From Arctopsyche grandis (taxonomy: Eukaryota; Arthropoda; Insecta; Trichoptera; Hydropsychidae): 64,000 bases of DNA. The stretch lies in NCBI RefSeq assembly GCF_051622035.1, contig NC_135359.1, positions 28,487,501 through 28,551,500 on the forward strand, read 5' to 3'. Below, piece by piece: positions 21,105 through 41,084 of this stretch (position 1 is the stretch's first letter; each line of letters begins with the position of its first letter). The translations under genes and the position numbers were made by a program. The notes beneath the pieces were generated by a model. That model saw only the letters and a program-made list of their open reading frames with translations. It made no database searches and was not told where the DNA came from.

Positions 21105-21668
21105 AATAGACTAGTGGTTAGCATATATGCTTTGAACAACGTGGTCAAGGGTTAAAATCCGACTGGTTTCTGCTGGCCAGATCTTGGATTTGTGACTCCA
21201 CGTCGATCGTTTCCTATCAGAGTTTGCTAATTTATCTGATTTTAATTGAAACGGTTCCATTAATTTGGCAACCTTGCCCATTTTGTCACAAATCTCGAGG
21301 TTTTAGCAATTTCGAATTTCGCAGAATTCGCATAAATGTCTATGTGGATGTTAATTGATGTCTATCTACTGAATTTCGCTGAATTGTTAAACAATGTTGT
21401 AATTTACAAATTTGATCATAGATGTCTCTGTGGATGTTAATTGATATGTGTTTACTTTGTATATTTCTTATAACTAGTCACCGGAGCCTGAGGGGGCCGT
21501 GTATTGTTCAAAGGTTGTAAATGCATTGTTCAAGGTTTGCCGAACAATGGATAGCACTGTGACTATCCTACCTCTACTTATAACACTTGTACCAAATGTA
21601 CGATGTTTCTGGCCAGGAAGGTGCATTGGGGTTACCTGATAGGCCTTCCTGGTATACATAAATAAAAA
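21105..21668 (+). repeat. SINE (tail type A) interrupted by a MITE
   Basis: Head TAGTGGTTAGCATATATGC (A box) and a mutated B box (GGGTTAAAATCC), the shared body (GTTTCCTATCAGAGTTTGC), then the tail hairpin GCCAGGAAGGTGCATTGGGG...GGCCTTCCTGG and an A-rich end at 21660-21671. The MITE at 21475-21576 splits it. The uninterrupted sequence is visible in the minus-strand copy at 7560-7910. Confidence 0.8.
21475..21576. mobile_element. hAT-type MITE (family 1), copy 3, inside a SINE
   Basis: A 102-bp element starting TAGTCACCGGAGCC and ending ATCCTACCTCTA. It is flanked by a perfect 8-bp duplication CTTATAAC (21467-21474 and 21577-21584) and shares its core with 8121 and 9443. The empty-site SINE copy at 7.6 kb confirms the boundaries. 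Confidence 0.88.
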
Positions 21669-21671
21669 AAA

Positions 21672-23930
21672 TGTAGTAGAACATGGATTTTATTTGACAT
21701 ATTAGTACAAAAACATGCTTTCTAGAGTCAGAGAACGAAGTTTGACAGTTCAACAATACGAGATTCACAACAATCTGATTTGAGGTCCGATTCGGTAAAT
21801 TTGCTACAAACAAATTGTAAAATTTTCTTCTTCTACCTCTTCTTTAACTCTGTCTTAAATTGAATCAATATATTAACACTCATTTATTTTAACATTTTAT
21901 TTACATTGGCATTGATGCAAATTTAAAAATTTGTCCTGGTGGGGGTTTAAGTACCCCAGAATGTGATTTAGACTTTGTTTTGGATTTCGGTAGTCAGGAT
22001 GATAATCATCGGGATTGTGGCTGTTGGAATTACAACTATTGGTATTTAAAATATCGTAAATTTAATTCATATTAAGACCTTGTTATACCCGTCGCGTGAC
22101 AATCTCGCGTCTCGATTAGTCCCATGCACTTTCGTACGTATGTACCTCTCATTAAAAATGCATTTAAAATTGATCACCGACGTACTGTTCGCCGGTGATT
22201 GATTTGCCGTATGCGAAAATTTAAACCGGCCATTATTTATGCAAATTTTTATTTTTTTACAAAGAAATAAACGAGCGAATACTTACATACACACACACAC
22301 ACCTGGCGGCCGCGCCCCGACGCGACGGATCGAGATAGTATATTTATACATTTTATTATAATTATTTATTGAATTTGATATTGCACATATGTATGTAATA
22401 CCTCGGTTTACTTGTCGTCGAACGATAAATTCGTAATTGAATATTGTAAACGTGTGACGGAACTTAAGGGGGACTTGCGATAATTTTGTGACATTTCTTT
22501 GGCCTCGATTCGCCACAATGACGGTTTTATCTGTTCTGAATGTACAAAAAAAAATATTCGAAATGTGTTTCAGAATGCAAACAATCAAGATTTATATTTT
22601 TGTTAAATGTAAGTTGTTGCAGCGACACGATATAAAGCAGTCTGGATTATGTACTTTCGTACGAAAAAATTATCATGTTTTAGATTGAATTATTATCAAT
22701 CGATCTACGTAATGTTCGTGCTCGCTAATTGACATCATTTTTTTGTTGATTTAATTAGCGGTACGAAATTCAAGCATACGGAGAGCACTCACTGTTTTGT
22801 GGATTGAAATTGTTTTTATTGTTTCGTGCTAACAAATAAATTCATGTATCCAAAGTCTATGACGCAAACGATCACGTTATTTAACCTTAAAAAAAATTGA
22901 TAATACATTAAAAAATTAAGGAAACTTATTGTATTTGGAAAAAAAACACTTATTTGGAGATTGGTAAATATCGGATAGATTGCTTAATAGCCTGAAATAA
23001 ATGATTTTATTGATTTTCATAATCAAAAATTACTTTAACAATTATGTAAGCGTACAATTAAGAACGATTTTGTTGCAAATGATAACTATGTATGTATATA
23101 AATGCGAAATTGCAAACTCGATTTAAATATAATGAAAGTTTGTAAATCTCTGGCAATTTGCTATCATTAGGAACAATTGACCAAAATCAGTATAATTTAA
23201 TCATCATACGTAGTGTTTGATATTCGTGCCAGAGAAAAAAAAAAGAAAATACGGAATGATCTCATGACTGTCAATGTCGTATAAATTTATAAGAAAAGTT
23301 TTCTAACTCTCTTATATACATATGTACATAGAACTAAAATGTGCCACGTGCATTTATTTTAAATGTAAGTAATGGATTATGTATTATGTAATATATTTTA
23401 TATGAATTGTTGTGATATTTTTGAACTTTGGTTCTTTCATTTAACATTTATGCATATTTTACTAAAGTTAAACATACTTAAAATTAAACATACATTCCCT
23501 ATATTGTTTAATTTTCAAAGTAATTACTTAATTTACTTGATAGTAAATTATCTTTCCGTTTGTTTCCAGGTTTTTCACTCCAAATTCAATATTTTACAAA
23601 TCAAATTCAATATTTTTCATTTCGCATTAATTAAATATTTTTCATTTCAAATTAAATATTGGAAAAATTGAATCAAACAATTGGATCGCTTTTTAATAAA
23701 TTTATTTTAATGCTTAGTTGTAATCTTTATTATGAAATTTGTTGATGAAAATACATAAAACAGGAAAAAGTGAACATTAAATATACATACATACATATCT
23801 TACATAGCACTTTATAATACATGATTTATTTATTTTATACATAATTTTATTTGAAATGAACAATATTGAATTTGATTTGTAAAATATTGAATTTGGAGGG
23901 AAAAACCTGTATATTGATTTAATAATAATA
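21672..23930. other. gene-free AT-rich spacer
   Basis: About 2.2 kb with no open frame bearing a recognisable domain. A (CA)n run is followed by a short GC-rich patch at 22288-22332. TTTCATTTCAAATTAAATATT-type duplications occur at 23575-23660, with an inverted echo near 23850-23900. Nothing else was recognised. Confidence 0.6.
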
Positions 23931-23964
23931 AGCAAGGCATATAGGAGTTTGGGTTACATTTTTT

Positions 23965-24300
23965 GACTATCCAAGCCCTTTAAATCCCATAGTGCTGTTA
24001 AATTTCTTTTCAAATCATTTGTAAGAAGTCATCTGGAATTTGCAAATACTGTTTGGAATCCTTTCTATTGTGTTTATGTTAATAATTTAGAATTTTTTTA
24101 TGTACATGGCGTTAAATAAATGTATGTAAAATAGGTTTATAGCATGAAATTTATCCGTGGATTACAGGCTTTAGTTCCCTGCTTTGGTGGAAAGTTTTGA
24201 TATTTGCTCTTTTAAAGTGTGGAAGCACTATTTGTCCTCTAAATATGCAATTGTTCTGTTTGATCATGACAACATCCACTGTTCAAATTTGATTAGCACT
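23965..24300 (+). mobile_element. LINE RT fragment just upstream of the Na+/K+-ATPase gene
   Basis: One frame reads FKSFVRSHLEFANTVWNPFY, the conserved segment C-terminal to the RT palm in Jockey/CR1 LINEs, followed by a decayed KFIRGLQ-type stretch. The copy ends within about 150 bp of the pump's start codon. Confidence 0.75.
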
Positions 24301-24445
24301 AACATCGTACATGTGACTTAGGGATATCTTGGATTGTTTCCATTCAAAAATGGCATTCGATTTTCAACCATTGCAACAGGTGGATCGATTCATCTTAAAC
24401 TACGCATACTTACATACATAACATCATCTCGACTACGTGTCGATC

Positions 24446-32298
<7,853 letters not shown>

Positions 32299-32370
32299 CT
32301 GAAATTCGAATACTGTGTGTGTAAAGTATTAAATTTACATTATATGTAAAATATTTATTATTTTTCATAA

Positions 32371-32376
32371 AATAAA
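32371..32376 (+). terminator. polyadenylation signal of the pump gene
   Basis: AATAAA 73 bp after the stop codon, followed by a T-rich stretch (GGTTTTTG). Confidence 0.65.
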
Positions 32377-32697
32377 GGTTTTTGACCATAAAAAATCTTA
32401 AAAATTAAATGTTTAATTAAGAATTTTGACTTCTACCTTATTCAAAAATGGACCTAAAAATCTTAAATAAATATTTTCCTTCAGAAGTTATTATGATATT
32501 GTAGAAACCTACTTCCTTTGGAGTCATTGGTTTTTACAGATTTAGTTTCATCAGCCTAATCTAGCCCCTTTATTTACTAGTCAACTTTTCCTCAATCATT
32601 CAGAATACGTACCCGAGCCATTGAAATTCTCGAATGATTGTGGACCAATTTCCAGGGATCTTTCTGTACCTAATAGGTACTACCTATGTATGTATGT

Positions 32698-32785
32698 ACA
32701 CATATTCAGTGGCGTAGCTAGGAAGGTGCATTGGGGTTTACCTGTTCGGCCTTCCTGGTATATATCTATGTAAAATAAATATAAA
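32698..32785 (+). repeat. isolated SINE tail (type A) joined to a CAGTGGCGTAGCTA motif
   Basis: AGGAAGGTGCATTGGGG...GGCCTTCCTGG and the A-rich end are present without body or head. The left edge is CAGTGGCGTAGCTA, a common hAT terminus sequence, so the tail may have been captured by or inserted next to a hAT element. Confidence 0.5.
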
Positions 32786-32949
32786 TTTAGACCCCCTGTC
32801 TAGTGGGCTCTCTTGCTTTGCATGACTTTGCTATGAGGTAGCTTTGCCACTGCATATATTGCGTATTTTATCCCATCTTGTAACTCTTCTGAGGTTCATT
32901 TTTGATATCTGAACATTAGATCTGACACTTCAAGTTATGATGAAACTTC

Positions 32950-34262
32950 AAGTTTTGACTGGGAGACCGAAAATTGGTAATTTATTACCAAAATGCACGA
33001 GGTCTCAGGACAAAGCTGGCTGCGTTAATTCAGCCGTTTCTACTACATATTTGTGATGATATGGTAGCACTAACGGAAACATGGTTGACTTCATCATTTT
33101 TTGATGCTGAACTTTTTGATTCTTCCTGGAGGCTGCATCGTCGCGATAGAGTAGATCGACGTGGTGGTGGTGTATTATTTGCAGTGGCGGCTCGTAATAA
33201 TTTTTAGTGGCGGGGCTGCACTGAAAAGTTGTCTAAAAAATGTCACCATAATTGTTCTATCATGTCATAACAGGACAAAATAAGCACAATTTTTGGCGTA
33301 CGACCACTTACATGTGGATTTAAGTATTATTGAAAAAAAAACTAGCAGTTTTAAAAATAACTAAAAAACTAGATGAGGGCTCGTACACAACCAATTAAGA
33401 GTAACGAAAACGAATAAAGCTGTGATCGTGCGATTCAACTAATCAAATGTAAGATCAAGCGCGCGAAATCTTACACAAACTGACAGATGAATGTTGTTTA
33501 ACAGGCGAAGGCTGCCGACTATCCAGCCCAAAACGGCAGAGTGAGTGAAAGAGAAAGAGCTATCTGCAGTTGCAAATAGCTCTTTCTCTTTCTCGTTCCG
33601 AAACTCCGGGCTGCGTGGCGTTCAGAGCGGCGCTGTAAAACTTTACAGCCAGTACAGCAACATTTTAATTCATCTGTCACCATACAAGTTAGTGGGGTCT
33701 TCGAAACGGTCAACATTACTTAAAATATCACCCTTTTGGATATGGGTGATATTGTAAGTAATATTAACTCTGTCGAAGGCCCCAATAGTTCGTCCATCCA
33801 ACTAATAAAAAAATATCATTAATAAATAAAATATTAAATGTATTATTAAATATATATTTTAGAATTTTATAGGAGGGGCTGCAGCCCGGCAGCCCATTAG
33901 GACGAGCCGCCACTGATTATTTGCTTGTCGTGATTGGTTTCGGTCAGTCCGGATGACAAATTTTGAAACTCTATCTGGTGAGGACTTATGGAATTCATAA
34001 CTTGAAAATCATAATCGAGAAAGAATATTACGAAATACAAAAACCTTGTAAACATAGAATGAATTCAAGACGATAAACGATATATAATAATAATAATTAT
34101 TATTTTTAGTTGTTTGTGTATATACATATATGTTTTGTTTTTGTTATGTCTAATTTATTATTTTGTTTCTTGTCTTTTCTGTTATATTTTTGACCATTGT
34201 GGCGCATTAGGAATTCCTGTAATGCTACAACGGTCCAAACTTTAAATAAATAAATAAATAAA
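32950..34262 (+). mobile_element. LINE endonuclease fragment split by a hAT element, with LINE 3' end
   Basis: 32974 onward encodes YYQNARGLRTKLAALIQPF, then VALTETWL, then RRDRVDRRGGGVLFA, the N-terminal half of a LINE APE-type endonuclease. Removing the hAT element at 33182-33915 and one 8-bp duplication restores continuity into a CRDWFR...FETLSGEDLW frame that stops near 34000. The 3' end (GACCATTGTGGCGCATTAGG ... (AAAT)n at about 34195-34262) matches the LINE 3' terminus at 56740-56815. The RT region is absent, so the copy is internally deleted. Confidence 0.85.
33182..33915. mobile_element. complete non-autonomous hAT element
   Basis: A 734-bp element with 14-bp terminal inverted repeats CAGTGGCGGCTCGT and a perfect 8-bp target duplication ATTATTTG (33174-33181 and 33916-33923). 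The interior carries two foldbacks: GAAAGAGAAAGAGCTAT with its complement (about 33548-33597) and a longer one about 33690-33785. No transposase. It interrupts the LINE endonuclease frame. Confidence 0.93.
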
Positions 34263-34709
34263 TTATGATCAATTGTTAGGATTATCTCTGCTTGACGTCA
34301 TTGCTTTTTCACTATAAAATGTCTGTAAAATAATCTTAGCACTAGCCGTATTGCCATCTTCTTCTCATCAGGACATTGATCAATCTTGAGTATCTAACCA
34401 ATGTTTCACGATAATCTGATTCAATTGCCCGAATTTAATATGTGAAATTTGAATTATTGCTTCGATACAAACTTACAGTGGTCCTTTGTTAATTGGAAGG
34501 TTTAATTCGACTTCGTACCAATGCAACTTTGTAACCATGTCGTACCAGTTTCCAGCTCAGTTCAGCGATCAAATCAGTGAACAGAAAACACTTCGATGTT
34601 TTTATTTTTATTTCACCACATATAATTTTTCTTACGCTCCAAAGGGTCATTTAATTAATTTTCAGTTTGAAAAATCGACAAAATTAAAGCAGAAGCATGC
34701 GTTATAGAG

Positions 34710-35070
34710 TAATTACAGTTCAATCAACGACTTGGAAGCAACGGTCGAAGGTGCCTCTGGTCTGTACGACTCCACTCAGATGACACTCGCCGATAAAGGC
34801 CTTCGTAGTATAGGCAGTCTCATTATCCGCGCGTGTCAGGGTCCGTTTTTAATTGCGGCCAACAGGCGACGGCTCCAGGGCGCCTTATCTCGAGGCGGTA
34901 AAGGGACCGGCGCGCGCCCAAGGCGCTCGTTAATCCGGCACTGGTGACACAACACGCTGATACCGGATTTGAGCGATGATCGGATGCTGCGATTTGATAT
35001 GATAGCTTATAGGACGACCATTGGTTACAATTTTGTGGAACTGAACATTGTCAAAAACTCTAGGATAGGA
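34710..35070. other. GC-rich unclassified block
   Basis: Within AT-rich surroundings, 34730-34960 is conspicuously GC-rich (CAGGGCGCC, CGGCGCGCGCCC). A 71-codon open frame spans it but has no recognisable motif. Could be a regulatory island, an untranslated exon or an old insertion. Confidence 0.35.
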
Positions 35071-35190
35071 TGGAAGGTATGACCACTGCTTTACTATGGG
35101 TACGATTTAACTGTACGTTGAGAAATGTACTTGGTATCAAAAAAAAATGTTTGTGCATTAAAAATTTGCATTATTTTTGATCCATTAAAC

Positions 35191-35896
35191 CAGTGCTTCC
35201 CAATTACTTTCATGTCACGAACTCCTAAATCTGAAATAATTAATTCCCGGCCCCTTAACAAATTTTTTTCTAGTTTAAAGGTTTATTTGGCAGTAATTAT
35301 TACAATTATAATACACATATTTATATTCAGCACAAAATTAGAGGAATTTGCTTAAAAACATTTTTTTTTAAATAAAAACTATATACACATGAAACAATTG
35401 AATGCGATAGATGAGGTCGCATGTTTTTACATAACAAATCGATATCGAGTTCAATGTCAGAAACTTCCAGTCTCCGTGGAAAGGCATGAACTTTGCTTAT
35501 TTTTTAATATAAGTAATGACGAAAATGCTGTTTCGCATAGGTACGTAGTCGCGAAAGGAATAAGAGTTATCAGGGATTCTTTTCCAATAGCAGGATATTC
35601 TTGCTGTCGCCATAACCAAAATTTTGAAATATTTTTTTTTATTTAATTCCACTTCAAGCAAATTATTTGATCTGATATCGATCAACTCTTCTTGGGCTGT
35701 CTACGTAATATGATCATATTTTAAGGACTTGGCAAATGGTGTTATTATCCAATTGTTCCTTTCATCCTCATTCAAGTTTTGGAAATATTTCCTTAAATAT
35801 ATACATTCCCTAAATATGTAATGTGGAAAAATATTCATAAATGAATATTTTTACTTTCTATTGAATATTTTCGCGACCCCAATTTGGGAAGCACTG
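35191..35896. mobile_element. hAT-type element with 8-bp TSD
   Basis: Ends CAGTGCTTCCCAATTACTTT and CCCCAATTTGGGAAGCACTG are inverted, and a perfect CATTAAAC duplication flanks it (35183-35190 and 35897-35904). An 85-codon open frame at 35389-35646 lies inside but shows no transposase motif I can name. Confidence 0.9.
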
Positions 35897-36002
35897 CATT
35901 AAACAATCTATGTAGTATTGCACATCGAATAAAATATTTTGGAATTAAAAAGTGCCCATTAAAAAATATGAAACGTAGACTTAAGACACATATTTATTTA
36001 TT

Positions 36003-36455
36003 TATTTTTTACAATTTTGCCATAGTGACATTACAGATTAGCTCCAGGTCATCACTATGGCTAATTTATTACAAGACATTGAAACGAGACATAATTATTA
36101 CATACATACATATGTAAATCGAAAAAATATCTGACATCTACATATGGTCAGATATTACAAACATCGTATAAATACGATTAATAACATTTTTCATGTAACA
36201 ATACGAATTTTTACATTCGATAAACAACCACACAGACATCTAGGGTAAGAAATCTGGCTAAACCTGAGATATAACAATAACTCAAGGCTTGCAACAGAAA
36301 GTTGGGAAGGAAAAGCCAATTTTACAGGAACCGTTTCAATGAAAATCAGAAAAATTGGCAAATTCTGATAAGAAACGATCGATCTCGAGAAACCAAGGTC
36401 TGGACAACAACGAGACTCTTAGACCACACTAGAACACGCTGCTGTTTATCATATT
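36003..36455 (-). repeat. SINE (body I, tail type C)
   Basis: On the minus strand the body includes GATCGTTTCTTATCAGAATT and a middle with TATCTCAGGTTTAGCCAGAT. It ends in the hairpin GCCATAGTGATGACC...GTCACTATGGC. The copy at 41.1 kb has the same middle but tail type A. Head sequence near 36430-36450 is decayed. Confidence 0.7.
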
Positions 36456-36479
36456 TATTTTTTATTTATTTATTTTTTT

Positions 36480-37055
36480 ACATATATGTATACCAGTAAG
36501 GCCTTACAGGTAACCCCAATGCGCCTTCCTGGCCAATTACAAACATTGCAGCAGTTTTTTTTATTATACAAGTCGCTGAATTACGAGACACTGAAAACTC
36601 GCAAATTAACGAGACATCTATGAATTGTACATAAATTTTATTGTACATTCTCAAATAGTGGTGACATAGTAGGTAGGAAGGATATTTAGCCAATTTTACC
36701 GGGAACTGTTTCAACAATGAAATCAGAGAAAATTGGCAAACTCTGATAGGAAACGATCGACCTGGAGTCACAAATATCCAAGTCTGACCAGCAGCACTAC
36801 AGATATACTCATGGGATCGAACCCGGCGCCTCTCGACGCTAAGGGCCGGGCCGCACCGCTCAACTCGCGAACAACTTGGTTGAGGGCGACCAGACCAATG
36901 CATGCAGGTAGATGGGACATGCCGCACTCGTCAACTTGTTTGTCGCACACATTTCCATACATTTTTTCGTGTCGCGCAACAAGTCGGCCAATAAAGTTGC
37001 ACGGTGCGGCCCGGCCATAAGCAGAAGCTTAACGACCGAGCTATGCTGCTGGCAT
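36480..37055 (-). repeat. SINE (body II, tail type A) interrupted by a Harbinger-like MITE
   Basis: Same head, body and tail as the SINE at 29.1-29.5 kb: head near 37020-37054 (CATAGCTCGGTCGTTAAGC), B box GGGTTCGATCC at about 36812, and tail hairpin near 36492-36535. A 175-bp insertion at 36843-37017 splits the head between A and B boxes. Confidence 0.82.
36843..37017. mobile_element. PIF/Harbinger-like MITE with TAA duplication
   Basis: Termini GGGCCGGGCCGCACCG and CGGTGCGGCCCGGCCA are inverted over about 22 bp. TAA flanks both sides (36840-36842 and 37018-37020), the TWA duplication of PIF/Harbinger elements. The empty site is visible in the SINE at 29.5 kb (GACGCTAAGCAGAAG). Confidence 0.8.
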
Positions 37056-37059
37056 ATAG

Positions 37060-40000
37060 ACACAGTGATCGGATAATTCGTCATAGCTATCGGGCTATTG
37101 GTTGTTAGGCAGTATATTGTACTGAAAAACTAGTGAGTAGTAAGTAGTAAGTTTTTCGAAGACTGCCGGAGTGTTTTTAAAATATAGATTGTGACATTTT
37201 GGTCACCCGAATGTCTCACATCATTATTGAAGTGCGCGCGCCCATTCAGATCAATTATTCGGGTCGAATTTCTATGATCAATCACCGAAACGGTTTTTTT
37301 TCTCGAGCGAGCAAATAAATTACGATGATTTTGGTCGATACCGAAACATTCGACACGACATGTAACAACCGAATGTGTTGAACGTTTTCGATCGATAACG
37401 GCGAAGATAACGTTTCAATATCGAGGAAGGACCGACCTGTTTGGACGTTACGAATCGACCGTTTCCGATCGGTCAAATTAACCCTTAGAATTTAGATTAC
37501 CAACGTACATACATACATATATAGATATGTGGATAGGTGTAGAGACGTGTCGGTGTCAATTATTTTGATCTAGATTTTGATATTCATTTTTGTGACACGT
37601 CCATCGAGTGTTAATATTGTGAGCGTGTGTATGAATTTATCTCGGGGTGTGTTGATTATTGATAAGCCCACCGAATAGATTCAAATTTCAATTCTATCTA
37701 TCATTCGAATCCTGATTATGTTGTTTGAACTGAATAATAATTATAATATTGACGACGTCATTTAATTTTTAAAACAATGAGTCATATATAGAGCGGTTTT
37801 ATTATATTTGAGAGATCTTGTGTTTGAACCATTGTAAAAATTGAAATCATTGTCTTCTATCATCCAAGTGGACACAGATACTTCGGTTAAAACTTTCAGA
37901 AAGATTCACTAGCCAAAAAAATCTTTTTTTATAGACACTTTGGTTATACATACTTGAATTGAGATAAAATTGATATGATTTGATTTTGAACAGATCGTGT
38001 CATGATTAGATGGACCTGTTAAATGATCGGTTGTCAGAAAAAAAGACCATCATTTGACGACTGAAAAATATTTATTTTGCTCTCCGGATCATTGTTCCTT
38101 TCATCTAAATTTTATTTAGAAAGTTTATGTAATATTTAATTCAGTATATTCATTACCATTCATTTTATTATTATGTTCTTCGTAAATATGTTTGAAAGTA
38201 TAAGTATTACTTATTATATTAGAAAAGATTCCGAGAGAAATATAATACGAATTCATTATACATATGTATATATGTAGATATGGATGTAGGCTATTTATTG
38301 TATTTTTCCCGGAACAGGGATTTCTTTTCAAACGTCAAATAAATAAAATAATTATTAGAAAAGCACTATGTAATTAAGTCTGTTAGTACAAAAATTTCGA
38401 TATTGAGAGTTGTAAGTTTGTTAAATTTAATCAACTTTATAGTTCATGAGACATTTTACACGTGTAATTTATGTACGTGGAAGTGTTGGCGTTATGTTTC
38501 AACCGGTAAAGAGTTATTAATAAATGCCATAAAAAATATAGATAGGCATAGTGTCCCAGCACGAGTCCCCATAGAATTTTCCCCATTAATGCATTCAATT
38601 AAACTATTTGATAATTATTTACGAAGTTTCGTTAAGCGGGGCACACACGCGGGAGGTGTAGAAACGCTCGTAAAAAAGTGTTAAATTGCTCGTAAAAATT
38701 CCTATACCTTTATGAATATTTAACGAAATAAATACAAACCGCACCGGGATCGATATTATTGAATTCAATAACTATAAATAAAAATGAAAATAAACAGGAA
38801 TAAAATAAATATGTAAAGCGCGTGCGTCTGTAATCCGAAATAAAATTATTTTACCGACAGACGTGTCACGAACGCTATTTAAATAAAAAAAATAAATTGA
38901 AAGGTGTATATAAATTGTTTATCGAATATTTTCGATGAGCGTTTCTATGTGTAGTTCGACATTTGATATAAATTCAATACGTTTGAAAGAAATCGATACT
39001 TTTCCGCATTGGACAAAATTAGTATTTTTTTTTTGGTTTTGAATAATGAAAATTTTATACATTATCTCTTTTACGTATGTATTTAAGAATCTTCAGCACG
39101 TGGATAAACATTATTAAATATTCGAAGATGATTTTGCTTTGCGTTTGAAATAATATTTATTACTTGTAAATAGATACTCGCAGAGGATTTTTATAAATAT
39201 AATTTTAGATAAAATGAACATGTCAATATTTTTTTTTACCCCGAAAAAATGTGTTTTTTATTCTAAAATATTGCAAGAATTGCTTAATATTAAATATATT
39301 TTATAGAATGAAAAGTTTATAGATACGTATCTTATTTAATATTTATTTTTACTCTTTTATTTTTTTATTGCAAAATAAATTATTTTATAGATTTCAGAAA
39401 AGGATATACATATTCAAACTATTATATTATAAAAAATCATAATATTGCTTATTTTATGAAAGAAAGACATTGAATATTTGATTTGGATTTTTAAATGCTT
39501 TTTATTATTACGAAATTATGTTCACAATTCATCTTATATCTATTTTAATAGCTACTGATCTACTAATCATTTTCTATTTTACAATTTTAATTTAATTTTG
39601 TTAGTAATCATGGTATTATATTATTCTAATGTTAATGTACAGCATAATATAAAAAAGAGCTCAAAAACCTATTTATAATTCTTATAAATGCCCATAATAC
39701 ATCTAATATATAATATTAATTAAAGACTCTCTAAAGTCGATGACCTAAAGCAGATTGTGTTTAGGTAATCTGTGTTTATACCTGAAGGGTATAGACATTT
39801 TGTTGTAATCACCGAGACTCTTCACAAGTGTGTTAGTATGGTTATTACTTATTAGTGATTCTGTCATATAATCAACTGTCTAGTTTGTTAGTAATGTCTG
39901 TAACAAACGGAATATTATTTATGGCATACAGATTTTTCAAGTTAGTATATATGGGTGTGTTATAAATTATTTTTAGGGATTGACATTGAATATGATGAAA

Positions 40001-41080
40001 GTCGTATACTTTTATTTTAAAAGATACCTTTATTGGATTTCAATTAAATTGATAATAAATTAAAGACATCGATGAAAATATGGAAAATATGCGATATTTA
40101 TGCAGTAAATTATTTCTGTATTATATTTCTACAAATTATTATATTTACATACATATGTATGTATGTAAATACGAATGTGTAAATTTGTTTGAAAGCAAAC
40201 TTTATCGCTTTTAGGAAGTAAATAAGATATATCGTAAGAAGTATTTCTTTTATCTCTTTTACCCATTTCTATTGAGAAGTGTCTTGTTTATTACAAAGCT
40301 TTGAACATTTCGGTGACTTGAACTATGGAAGCAATATTTCCTTAAACCGAGAGAGTTAAACAATCAATGTATGTTTATGTCCGATTTAACTGTAACGGTT
40401 ATTGCGTACAACACTACAAGACACATCTAGGCACATCGAGCGCTTCTCAAAGTGTCGAATTGGAAATTTTCCACATACTTTTTTTCCAATTTTCGAACAC
40501 CTATGGAGCAACCGACGAGGAGCACGCGTCGTACATAATCATACGAATGGGGGACATTACCGTACCGCGCTCATCGCCGTTAAACGGAATTTAATGGGAG
40601 ACATTATTAACGAGACGCTGTATATATAAGAGACAAACTTGACAGTGACCACGTGTCGTCGAGGCGAACGATCAATTTTTGTCCGGACGTCTGGCATCAA
40701 GATAAAATTGAACAAAAAAGAAGAGTAATGATGCGCTCTCGTCGGAAATAAAAAAGACTATGATAAATCACGAGAGCGTTCACTTGCGTTAATTATATGA
40801 TGTTATATGAACGTGTGTCGCATTTGCCATGTGAGAAATCAACCTGGATGTTTTCGATAGATTTGTATTAAAAGTATTTCGGAGATTTTGTGTGAAAGTT
40901 TTAGTCAATGGGAAAATTACTTCAAGAATTATCTATGTATTTATTTATTAATACATGCATACGTAGTAACAATAGATGAAGTTTTGTGATCATGTAAAAA
41001 TTTTACCTCAAAATTTTTGACTGATTTTTTTTTAATATAAAATACATATGTATGTACAAACAATTTTATTTTATTTATTT
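37060..41080. other. long gene-free AT-rich region
   Basis: About 4 kb with only short open frames lacking motifs. Moderately GC-richer patches at 37200-37480 and 40480-40760 could be regulatory but carry nothing I can name. Confidence 0.55.
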
Positions 41081-41084
41081 ATTT

